From: Gammaproteobacteria bacterium
Lineage (GTDB): Bacteria; Pseudomonadota; Gammaproteobacteria; JABDGN01
Assembly (NCBI GenBank): GCA_016763565.1
Contig: JAESTO010000147.1
Span: 1-8,075, forward strand
Direction of reading: 5' to 3'
Length of the DNA: 8,075 nucleotides
Numbering within the stretch: the first letter of the stretch is position 1; each line of letters opens with the position of its first letter. Shown here piece after piece: positions 1 through 6,260 of the stretch. The notes beneath the pieces were generated by a model that made no database searches, was not told the origin of the DNA, and saw only the letters and a program-made list of their open reading frames with translations. The position numbers and the translations under genes are program-made.

Positions 1-2
1 AA

Positions 3-77
3 GATTTTGATTCGCGCGTCGTCGTCACTGATATTAAACATATCGAAAAAATATCGTTAACAACCTTTAGAGATTAA
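3..77 (+). pseudogene. Upstream fragment of the NAD-glutamate dehydrogenase gene, in a different frame from the rest
   Basis: Read from base 3, the sequence gives DFDSRVVVTDIKHIEKIS and then stops at 75-77. This matches, by memory of the family, the Arg-Val-Val-xx-Asp-Ile-xx-Ile-Glu stretch just before the catalytic region of large NAD-dependent glutamate dehydrogenases. The following homologous residues (LEINIYRTLHSKENAF) continue in frame 1 from about base 67. Frame 1 itself has a stop at 58-60, so the frame change must lie within 61-74. Removing one T of the TTT run at 66-68 joins the two frames into one continuous, plausible protein. The gene therefore begins well before this window and carries either a one-base insertion or a sequencing error. 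There is no start codon or terminus of its own here. Confidence 0.7.
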
Positions 78-159
78 TATTTATCGCACTTTACATAGCA
101 AAGAGAATGCTTTTCATTGCAAGACCTTTCAGCCTGATAACACTATTCCGCTATCGGAT

Positions 160-3100
160 GTGATGCCCATTCTAGACCATATGGGCCTACATGTGTTGAA
201 CGAACGTCCCTATGAAATCATAAGTACTGATGGTCAGACTACTTGGATCAATGATTTCGATATGCATGTTACTGGGCAAGAGCATCTTAACACTACTTTA
301 GTTAAAGAAGTTTTTAAAGAAGCATTCACTAAAATTTGGTTTAATGAAGCCGAAAGTGATGGTTTTAATCGCTTAATTTTGTTGGCACATTTAACTTGGC
401 GTGAGGCTGTATTACTGCGCGCCTTTGCTAAATATCTGCGACAAATATCATTCAATTTATCACAAGATTATATTGAAGAAGCGCTGGCTCATTATCCAGC
501 AGTGACGAAACAACTTGTTGAACTTTTTAAATTGCGTTTTGATCCAAGATTAGTTGATAATCCAGAAAGCCAACATTTAACGCAACAATTAAATAAAACA
601 TTAGAAGAAGCTTTCGATAAAATTAGCAACTTAGATGAAGATCGTATATTTAGATGTTACCTAGCCTTAATTCAGGCAACGTTACGCACAAATTATTTTC
701 AGGTTGATAAACAAGGCAATTACAAATCGTATATATCGTTTAAATTTTCTCCTCAACAGATACCCAATATCCCATTACCCAAACCTTTGTATGAAATTTT
801 TGTTTATTCACCACGCTTTGAGGGTGTTCATCTTCGTATGGGTAAAGTAGCCAGAGGTGGTTTGCGTTGGTCTGATCGTCGGGAAGATTTTCGCACGGAA
901 GTATTAGGTTTAATGAAAGCGCAACAAGTTAAAAATGCGGTTATTGTTCCGGCAGGAGCCAAAGGTGGCTTTGTCCCTAAAAAATTGCCTAAAACGACTG
1001 ATCGCAAACTGATTTTAGATGAAGCAATTGCGTGTTATAAGAATTTTATTCGTGGTTTATTAGATGTTACTGATAATTTACACGACAATGAAATTGTTCC
1101 ACCTGAAAATGTTGTACGTTACGATGATGATGATCCCTATCTTGTGGTGGCAGCAGATAAGGGCACTGCAAGCTTTTCAGATATTGCTAATGAAATTACC
1201 AAAGAATATAATTTCTGGTTGGGTGACGCTTTTGCATCAGGTGGACAATACGGTTATGACCATAAGAAAATGGGTATTACTGCTCGGGGTGCTTGGGAAT
1301 CCGTTAAACGGCATTTTCGTTGTTTAGGTATTGATACGCAAACCACGGAGTTTACGGTCATGGGTATTGGTGATATGAGCGGGGATGTTTTTGGTAATGG
1401 TATGTTGTTATCACAACACATACGATTAGTGGCCGCATTTAATCACCAACATATTTTTATCGATCCTGATCCTGATGCATCAACTAGTTACAAGGAGCGT
1501 AAACGTTTGTTCGACTTGCCACGTTCTGGTTGGAATGATTATGATAAAAACGTAATATCAGCAGGCGGTGATATATTTAGCCGTAGCCAAAAATCCATTA
1601 CGCTTACGTCGCAAATGAAATCATTATTGCAAACTACGCGCGACAAGATGAACCCAAATGAATTAATTCGTCTGTTGTTAAAAGCAGAAATTGATTTGCT
1701 CTGGAATGGTGGTATAGGAACTTACATTAAAGCAAGTCATGAAATACTTACAGATGTTGGCGATAAAGCGAATGACGTATTGCGTATTAGTGCTAATGAG
1801 TTGGCTTGTCGCGTTATAGGTGAAGGTGGAAATTTAGGTTTAACACAACTTGCTCGAATCGAATTTGCTTTATTGGGTGGCTCGGTTTACACTGATTTTA
1901 TTGACAATTCTGCGGGCGTTGACTGTTCTGATCATGAAGTCAACTTGAAAATTTTGTTAAATAAAGTAGTAGTGAAACGTTCCCTTAGTAAAGAAAAATG
2001 CAATAAATTATTGGCGAAATTAACTGATGAAGTTGCACATTTGGTACTGAAAAATAATTATCATCAAACACAAGCTATTGAAATTGCTTTGCAACAAACT
2101 GTGCCGCTGTTTGATTTATATCGACGTTATATTAGTACATTAGAAGAATATAAAATTATCGATCGTGAATTGGAATTTTTACCTGATGAGAAGGCCCTTA
2201 ATAACCGCAAATTAGCAAAAACAGGTTTAAGCAAACCGGAATTGGCTATTTTATTTGCTTATAGCAAAAATGGTCTTAAAGAAGAATTATTAAAAACAGC
2301 CGTTCCAGAAGATGCTTATTTATCAAAAAATTTAGCATTAGCTTTTCCTAAAGAAATTGCCAAAACATTTCAAGACAATTTAACGCATCATCGCTTAAAG
2401 CGAGAAATTATTGCAACGCAAATAAGCAATAACTTAATTAATGAAATGGGCTGTGTGTTTATTTATCGCATTATTGAAGAGACAGGCGCAAGTATTACCG
2501 ATGTTGTTTATGCCTATACGGCTGTGCGTGATACTTTCAATATGCGTTTACTTTGGAATGAAGTTGAAGCATTAGATTACAAGATTGATACGCAACTACA
2601 ATTATCAATGATATCAATTGGTATTCGTTTAGTGAGACGAGCGACGCGGTGGTGCTTACGTAATTATCGGGATAAATTAAATATTGCTGAAATAGTAAAA
2701 TTCTTTAGTCATGAAGTGCGCAATTTATATTTTTATTTACCTGAGGTCTTAGTGGGGCGGCGTAAGCAATATTTTGAAGAACGATTAACTGAATATATCG
2801 AAGCGGAAGTACCGATTGAAACGGCAACAAAGGTTGCGAGTGCCAATGCTATGTTTTCAGCCTTGGACATCATTGAAGCAGCTCAAAGGAATAATCTTGC
2901 GGCTAAAGATGTTGCCCAATATTATTTTGCGATTGGCAATAAACTGGAATTAGCATGGCTGCGTGAAAAAATTAATAATAAAGTGCTCGACAGTCATTGG
3001 GAAACGTTAGCATTTTCAGCATTTCTTGATGACTTAGACCGCGTACAACGTGTGCTAGCTGTAAATATCATTAAGGCAGATATCATATCTAAGGATATAG

Positions 3101-3267
3101 ATGAACGTATAAAAATTTGGTTGAACACCTACGAACTGTTAGTAAATCGTTGGCGAGCATCACTTGCTAACGTTCGAGAAACGGGCAATATATCTATGGT
3201 GGTATTATTTGTTGGTCTGCGTGAATTATTGGATTTAGAGCAACGACAGGCATCGCTGCATCAATAA
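160..3267 (+). CDS. gdhB: NAD-specific glutamate dehydrogenase, large (180-kDa class), C-terminal catalytic part; 5' end frameshifted
   Basis: Oxidative deamination of glutamate to 2-oxoglutarate and ammonia with NAD+, a cytoplasmic amino-acid catabolism enzyme. The open frame has 1035 codons, whereas the family is about 1600 residues; the N-terminal regulatory (ACT-like) part lies before the window. Numbering from GTG 160, visible family motifs are GKVARGGLRWSDRRED (228-243) and the glutamate/catalytic-lysine segment VPAGAKGGFVPKK (263-275). Next come AADKGTASFSD (331-341), GGQYGYDHKKMG (361-372) and the nucleotide-binding fold GIGDMSGDVFGNGM (402-415). NGGIGTYIK (516-524), GEGGNLGLTQ (554-563) and DFIDNSAGVDCSDHEVN (579-595) follow. 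The GTG at 160 is only the first possible initiation codon after the frame break. It has no ribosome binding site, and homologous sequence runs in frame back to about base 67, so it is almost certainly internal. Product identity is very secure; whether the gene is functional depends on the frameshift. Confidence 0.93.
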   Translation: MMPILDHMGLHVLNERPYEIISTDGQTTWINDFDMHVTGQEHLNTTLVKEVFKEAFTKIWFNEAESDGFNRLILLAHLTWREAVLLRAFAKYLRQISFNLSQDYIEEALAHYPAVTKQLVELFKLRFDPRLVDNPESQHLTQQLNKTLEEAFDKISNLDEDRIFRCYLALIQATLRTNYFQVDKQGNYKSYISFKFSPQQIPNIPLPKPLYEIFVYSPRFEGVHLRMGKVARGGLRWSDRREDFRTEVLGLMKAQQVKNAVIVPAGAKGGFVPKKLPKTTDRKLILDEAIACYKNFIRGLLDVTDNLHDNEIVPPENVVRYDDDDPYLVVAADKGTASFSDIANEITKEYNFWLGDAFASGGQYGYDHKKMGITARGAWESVKRHFRCLGIDTQTTEFTVMGIGDMSGDVFGNGMLLSQHIRLVAAFNHQHIFIDPDPDASTSYKERKRLFDLPRSGWNDYDKNVISAGGDIFSRSQKSITLTSQMKSLLQTTRDKMNPNELIRLLLKAEIDLLWNGGIGTYIKASHEILTDVGDKANDVLRISANELACRVIGEGGNLGLTQLARIEFALLGGSVYTDFIDNSAGVDCSDHEVNLKILLNKVVVKRSLSKEKCNKLLAKLTDEVAHLVLKNNYHQTQAIEIALQQTVPLFDLYRRYISTLEEYKIIDRELEFLPDEKALNNRKLAKTGLSKPELAILFAYSKNGLKEELLKTAVPEDAYLSKNLALAFPKEIAKTFQDNLTHHRLKREIIATQISNNLINEMGCVFIYRIIEETGASITDVVYAYTAVRDTFNMRLLWNEVEALDYKIDTQLQLSMISIGIRLVRRATRWCLRNYRDKLNIAEIVKFFSHEVRNLYFYLPEVLVGRRKQYFEERLTEYIEAEVPIETATKVASANAMFSALDIIEAAQRNNLAAKDVAQYYFAIGNKLELAWLREKINNKVLDSHWETLAFSAFLDDLDRVQRVLAVNIIKADIISKDIDERIKIWLNTYELLVNRWRASLANVRETGNISMVVLFVGLRELLDLEQRQASLHQ

Positions 3268-3275
3268 TTATCTTG

Positions 3276-3300
3276 GAATAGGCCTTTAAACTACCTATTC
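3276..3300 (+). other. Perfect 7-bp inverted repeat after gdhB (possible hairpin)
   Basis: GAATAGG (3276-3282) and CCTATTC (3294-3300) are exact reverse complements around an 11-base loop, and can extend outward by a G-U and a T-A pair. It begins 8 bases after the gdhB stop. No T-tract follows on either strand, so it is not a convincing intrinsic terminator. It could be an mRNA 3'-end stabilising hairpin or a weak attenuator before the hydrolase gene. Confidence 0.4.
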
Positions 3301-3329
3301 TAGATGATGAATTGCCAATAATAAACAAT

Positions 3330-3334
3330 AGGAG
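3330..3334 (+). promoter_or_regulatory. Ribosome binding site deciding the hydrolase start
   Basis: AGGAG lies 10 bases before ATG 3345. It supports that ATG over the in-frame TTG at 3312, which lies upstream of this site and has no purine-rich sequence of its own. The ATG start also gives a protein length matching the family. Confidence 0.6.
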
Positions 3335-3344
3335 TATAAGCTAT

Positions 3345-4229
3345 ATGTATGATATATCAGGTGATTTTTCTTTTTCAGAAAATTTTATTGAGGTATTAGG
3401 GATACCGTTACATTATATAGAGCAAGGTGAAGGTTCTCCGATATTGTTTCTACATGGTGTGCCAACATCCAGTTACTTATGGCGTAATGTACTTCCAGAA
3501 GTTAGCCAACATGCACGTTGCATTGCGGTTGATTTGGTAGGCTTTGGTAAATCAGCTAAGCCTGACATCGCGTATACCATTTTTGATCATATTCGCTATA
3601 TAAATGCATTTATTAAGGCATTGGATCTAAAAAATATCACTTTAGTTATGCATGCTTGGGGCTCAGTGATAGGATTTGATTATGCTATGCGACATCCTGC
3701 TAATATTAAAGGATTAGCCTTTTTGGAAGCACATATTCGACCTACCCTTGCGAAAGATATGGTGGCTCTACCGGTACAAGAACGTTCTTCTATTTTGCAT
3801 CATCAAGATGGTGGCTACGCAGCCGTTATAGAAAACAATGAATATATCAATCAGGTATTGCCCACTGGCGTAATACGTCGTTTAACTGAACAGGAGATGG
3901 AATATTACCGCACTCCGTTTAGTACGCCACAAAGCCGCAAACCTATTTGGCAATATTTACAGGATTTACCTATGGGCGATAGCAAAACACCTGTGGTAGA
4001 TTTAATCGCTAATTATTCAAAAAAATTAGCACAGTCAGATATTGCAAAATTATTGCTGTATGCAATTCCTGGGTTCAATACATCTATTGAGAGCATAATA
4101 TGGGCGCGCAAGCATTTTTCTCACCTTAACATTGTAGAAATTGACGAGGCATTGCATTATGCGCCAGAATCGCATCCTAAAGAACTAAGTGCCGCCATTG
4201 CCAAATGGTATCAGACCTTACCCTTGTGA
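3345..4229 (+). CDS. Haloalkane dehalogenase-family alpha/beta hydrolase lacking the catalytic Asp (probable pseudoenzyme or altered function)
   Basis: The 294 residues from ATG 3345 align by eye along their whole length with haloalkane dehalogenases of the DhaA/LinB group (about 293 residues). Shared features are the oxyanion/halide loop HG-x-PTSSYLWRN (37-48), the DLVGFGKSAKPD strand-turn, the nucleophile elbow, the acid in FLEA (Glu128) and the histidine in LHY (His271). Two positions that define the chemistry differ. The elbow reads HAWGS, so the Asp nucleophile (DhaA Asp106) is Ala104. The halide-stabilising Asn (DhaA Asn41) is Val39. Trp105, Glu128 and His271 are kept, with the same 24-residue spacing from elbow to acid as DhaA. 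Known dehalogenases attack with this Asp, so the classical reaction should be impossible. No signal peptide is seen, so it is probably cytoplasmic. It lies 77 bases after gdhB on the same strand and may be read through from it. Fold assignment is secure; function is unknown. Confidence 0.88.
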   Translation: MYDISGDFSFSENFIEVLGIPLHYIEQGEGSPILFLHGVPTSSYLWRNVLPEVSQHARCIAVDLVGFGKSAKPDIAYTIFDHIRYINAFIKALDLKNITLVMHAWGSVIGFDYAMRHPANIKGLAFLEAHIRPTLAKDMVALPVQERSSILHHQDGGYAAVIENNEYINQVLPTGVIRRLTEQEMEYYRTPFSTPQSRKPIWQYLQDLPMGDSKTPVVDLIANYSKKLAQSDIAKLLLYAIPGFNTSIESIIWARKHFSHLNIVEIDEALHYAPESHPKELSAAIAKWYQTLPL

Positions 4230-4239
4230 AGCCGAGTTA

Positions 4240-5409
4240 CTACTCTAGCGTGTGCGCATCGATTTCTTCAAGGTCAACGGTTTCTATTTTAGTAAAACGG
4301 CTAGTAATTTTGCTTGCTGAGGTATGAACATTATCAATGTCATCATGCACTTGTTTTATATGCTTCGATAAGTTGTTGATTCTACTCTGGAATCTTCCAA
4401 AATCTTTGCTCAGCACGCTCAAATGCTTTTGAATAATATGTACTTGTTCACGGGTGGCATCATCCTTTAGCACAGCTCGCACGGTAGTTAAAATAGCCAT
4501 CAGTGTCGTGGGCGAGGTTATCCATACTTTGTAGCGTTGAGCTAGTTCAACTAAATCAGGATGGTGGCCATGAATTTCTGCAAAAATAGCTTCAGCCGGA
4601 ATAAACATAATTGCACCATCGGAGGTTTCACCCTCAATAATATATTTGCTGGCGATATCTTTAATATGTGTTTGTACATCTTTTTTAAATTTCTGTTGGG
4701 CACTCTGCCTATCGTGTGCACCCAGCGTTAAATCAGTCATGTGACGGTAATTTTCTAGTGGAAATTTTGCATCAACAACAATATGGCCTGTGGGTTTAGG
4801 TAGAAATAAAATGCAATCAGCGCGTTTGCCAGAAGAAAAGGTGTATTGAAAGGCAAAGCTATTTTCGGGTAGTATGTTGCGCACTAATGCCGTTAATTGC
4901 ACTTCCCCAAAGGCGCCACGTGATCGTTTATCGGCTAAAATTTCTTGCAAACTCATTACATTGTTAGAAAGTTCAGTAATTTTTTTCTGTGCGACGTCAA
5001 TCAATGCTAAACGTTTTACTACATCCTGAAAAGTTGCCGTGGTTTTCTCAAATCCTTCGCTCAGCCTTTTTTCCACTTGATGGCTGATATTTTGCAAATG
5101 GCGTGTTGTTTGTTCGGTCAGTTTCTCCATTTGTTGATTGGCATGCTGTGAACCTTGGTTTAAAGTTTCAAGAATTTGCCCACGCAATGCATCAAATGAT
5201 TTCATTAAGTGTTCGCTTAATGTCGTTTGTAATTGTATTTGCCCGTGTTGGAGGGTGCGCATGCTTTCTTCTAGTTGAATTGTAAGCTTAGTTAACGGAT
5301 CAGTGGCGCGTTGTTGGTGTTGCAAGCGTTTTATTTGGGTATATAGAAAGATGCCCAAACCGACACAAAACAACAAGATAATGACTAAAGTGATGAGTAT
5401 GATGAACAT
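4240..5409 (-). CDS. rmuC: DNA recombination protein RmuC homologue
   Basis: RmuC-family protein of 389 residues. In E. coli, RmuC limits inversions and other rearrangements at short inverted repeats; the biochemical activity is thought to be nuclease-like. Residues 2-23 form one hydrophobic membrane segment (IILITLVIILLFCVGLGIFLY), followed by a long heptad-rich coiled coil (about 25-160). Then comes the conserved RmuC core: RGAFGEVQL (164-172, Glu169), RADCILFLP (196-204, Asp198), VVDAKFPLENY (211-221, Asp213 and Lys215) and EGETSDGAIMFIPAEA (259-274). VWITSPTTLMAIL (295-307) and a C-terminal helical region complete it. The Glu, Asp and Asp-x-Lys residues fit a PD-(D/E)XK-type nuclease site. 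It is shorter than E. coli RmuC (about 475 residues) but within the family range. The ATG at 5407-5409 overlaps the upstream protease stop by one base (TAATG), so translation is probably coupled. The 3' end faces the hydrolase gene with a 10-base gap and no terminator. Confidence 0.93.
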   Translation of the reverse strand: MFIILITLVIILLFCVGLGIFLYTQIKRLQHQQRATDPLTKLTIQLEESMRTLQHGQIQLQTTLSEHLMKSFDALRGQILETLNQGSQHANQQMEKLTEQTTRHLQNISHQVEKRLSEGFEKTTATFQDVVKRLALIDVAQKKITELSNNVMSLQEILADKRSRGAFGEVQLTALVRNILPENSFAFQYTFSSGKRADCILFLPKPTGHIVVDAKFPLENYRHMTDLTLGAHDRQSAQQKFKKDVQTHIKDIASKYIIEGETSDGAIMFIPAEAIFAEIHGHHPDLVELAQRYKVWITSPTTLMAILTTVRAVLKDDATREQVHIIQKHLSVLSKDFGRFQSRINNLSKHIKQVHDDIDNVHTSASKITSRFTKIETVDLEEIDAHTLE

Positions 5410-6068
5410 TAGGCAATACCAAATAGGCTAAGAATAATCATATTTAGCTGGGTAACGATTGGAAAAATAATTATTTTAAAAAGACCCAGAGTCAATAAGC
5501 CCAACAAAATAAATAAGCCAAAAGGTTCAATGCGATGATAAAAATAAGCAGCGCGGCCGGTTAAAAAAGTAGCCACTACACGACTGCCATCAAGCGGTGG
5601 AACAGGGAGTAGATTAAGTACCATCAGCATGAGATTAATCACAATGCCAGCGTAACACATAGCAATAAATAGGAAGAAGCTATGGGGTGGGGCATCAGCT
5701 GTTATTACCAAACATAACTTCAGTATGGTGGCCCAGGCAAGTGCCATAACTAAATTTGACAAGGGTCCTGCTAAAGCAACAAGTGCCATATCACGTTTAG
5801 GGTTTCTGAGATTTTGCCAAGTAATTGGCACCGGTTTTGCCCAGCCAAACATGAAACCGCCAATCACCAATAAAATGCCAGGGACTAAAATTGTGCCAAT
5901 AGGGTCAATATGCTTGATAGGGTTAAGCGTCAAACGTCCCATCATTTTTGCGGTGGCATCACCTAATTTATTGGCAACCCAGCCATGCGCAACTTCATGC
6001 ACCGTAATAGCAAACAATATAGGAATAGCCCAGATAATAATTTTTTGGAACAGTGTAAGAGATATCAT
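5409..6068 (-). CDS. Site-2 protease family membrane zinc metalloprotease (peptidase M50)
   Basis: A 219-residue intramembrane protease-like protein of the small, PDZ-less M50 class (YwhC/S2P-like), unlike the longer RseP. The zinc-binding motif HEVAH (24-28) lies in the first membrane segment. The third-ligand motif NLLPVPPLDGSRV (152-164, Asp160) lies in a later one. Between them are GRLTLNP (44-50), the FGWAKPVP segment (74-81) and ALAGPLSN (98-105), all typical of this class. About five or six hydrophobic segments are visible. All metal ligands are present, so it should be active; the substrate is unknown. It is the first gene of a two-gene unit with rmuC and is transcribed divergently from lexA, 192 bases away. 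The leader before its ATG is U-rich with no evident Shine-Dalgarno sequence. The start is supported because the HEVAH helix sits at the usual distance from the N-terminus. Family identity is secure; the physiological role is not inferable. Confidence 0.93.
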   Translation of the reverse strand: MISLTLFQKIIIWAIPILFAITVHEVAHGWVANKLGDATAKMMGRLTLNPIKHIDPIGTILVPGILLVIGGFMFGWAKPVPITWQNLRNPKRDMALVALAGPLSNLVMALAWATILKLCLVITADAPPHSFFLFIAMCYAGIVINLMLMVLNLLPVPPLDGSRVVATFLTGRAAYFYHRIEPFGLFILLGLLTLGLFKIIIFPIVTQLNMIILSLFGIA

Positions 6069-6101
6069 AAAATATATAGTTATTCAATATAAAAACGCTG
6101 A

Positions 6102-6110
6102 ATTATAACA
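6102..6110 (-). promoter_or_regulatory. Extended -10 promoter for the protease-rmuC unit
   Basis: On the minus strand this reads TGTTATAAT, a perfect TATAAT (6102-6107) with the TG extension. No good -35 hexamer is seen at 16-18 bases upstream, which is usual for extended -10 promoters. Transcription would start near 6095, giving a leader of about 27 bases before ATG 6068. Confidence 0.55.
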
Positions 6111-6202
6111 GACTAATTAGGGCAGGGCACAAGCGGAGACAAAAAAAATTGAGGGCGCAACGAGGGGGCAAGTAATCGGCAGGGCTTATTTTTATTGGAG
6201 GG
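6111..6202. other. Divergent intergenic stretch between the protease and lexA promoters
   Basis: No gene is supported here. The stretch is purine- and G-rich on the plus strand, contains an A8 run (6141-6148), and carries an exact 8-bp direct repeat GGCAGGGC at 6121-6128 and 6178-6185. I see no recognisable regulator site. The G-runs are spaced too unevenly for a convincing quadruplex. The minus-strand open frame that crosses it (6103-6285) has no family resemblance and runs through the lexA promoter. Confidence 0.4.
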
Positions 6203-6231
6203 TTGACTGAGCCATGTTTGTACCCTATACT
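6203..6231 (+). promoter_or_regulatory. lexA sigma-70 promoter
   Basis: A -35 hexamer TTGACT (6203-6208) and a -10 hexamer TATACT (6226-6231) are separated by exactly 17 bases. Each differs from consensus at one position. Transcription is expected to start near 6238, about 22 bases before the lexA ATG. This is the best promoter in the window and suggests strong expression when not repressed. Confidence 0.8.
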
Positions 6232-6250
6232 GCACACCAAGGTACAAACA
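6215..6250. promoter_or_regulatory. Perfect 10-bp inverted repeat over the lexA promoter; candidate LexA operator
   Basis: TGTTTGTACC (6215-6224) is matched by its exact reverse complement GGTACAAACA (6241-6250) across 16 bases. The left arm lies between the -35 and -10 hexamers and the right arm lies just past the expected transcription start. A bound protein would therefore block RNA polymerase. Each arm contains the self-complementary GTAC, and the two GTAC centres are 22 bp apart, about two helical turns. The left arm is upstream of the start site, so this is not an RNA hairpin in the normal lexA transcript. LexA normally represses its own gene, which makes LexA the likely ligand (inference). 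There is no E. coli-type CTG-N10-CAG box here. Confidence 0.65.
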
Positions 6251-6260
6251 GAGAACATTA

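Noticed and set aside
234..455. Minus-strand 73-codon frame inside gdhB
   Set aside because: Lies opposite strongly conserved glutamate dehydrogenase coding sequence; no initiation signals or recognisable protein.
1064..1327. Plus-strand 87-codon frame inside gdhB
   Set aside because: Overlaps the catalytic region of gdhB in another frame; composition is that of a shifted frame (Met/Ile/Leu/Trp-rich).
3312..3340. TTGCCA-N17-TATAAG as a hydrolase promoter
   Set aside because: The hexamers are good, but the predicted start falls at or inside ATG 3345 and the match may be chance in AT-rich DNA; read-through from gdhB with the AGGAG site is the simpler explanation.
3312..3344. TTG start for the hydrolase, adding 11 residues
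   Set aside because: The AGGAG site at 3330-3334 is inside this extension and serves ATG 3345; the ATG start gives 294 residues, matching the family length.
5103..5285. Plus-strand 60-codon frame opposite rmuC
   Set aside because: Antisense to the rmuC coiled-coil region; no support of its own.
5725..6108. Plus-strand 127-codon frame opposite the site-2 protease gene
   Set aside because: Antisense to a gene with intact zinc-protease motifs; the apparent length follows from the low stop frequency opposite such codons.
6141..6148. A8 run as a minus-strand terminator T-tract
   Set aside because: No hairpin precedes it on the minus strand, and no minus-strand gene ends there.
6120..6184. G-quadruplex in the divergent intergenic region
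   Set aside because: There are five G-runs of three or more, but the loops between them are up to 25 bases, too long and uneven.
6230..6251. CTG...CAG pair in the lexA leader as an E. coli-type LexA box
   Set aside because: The spacing is 16 bases, not 10, and the inner sequence is not the alternating TA run; the 10-bp palindrome is far stronger.
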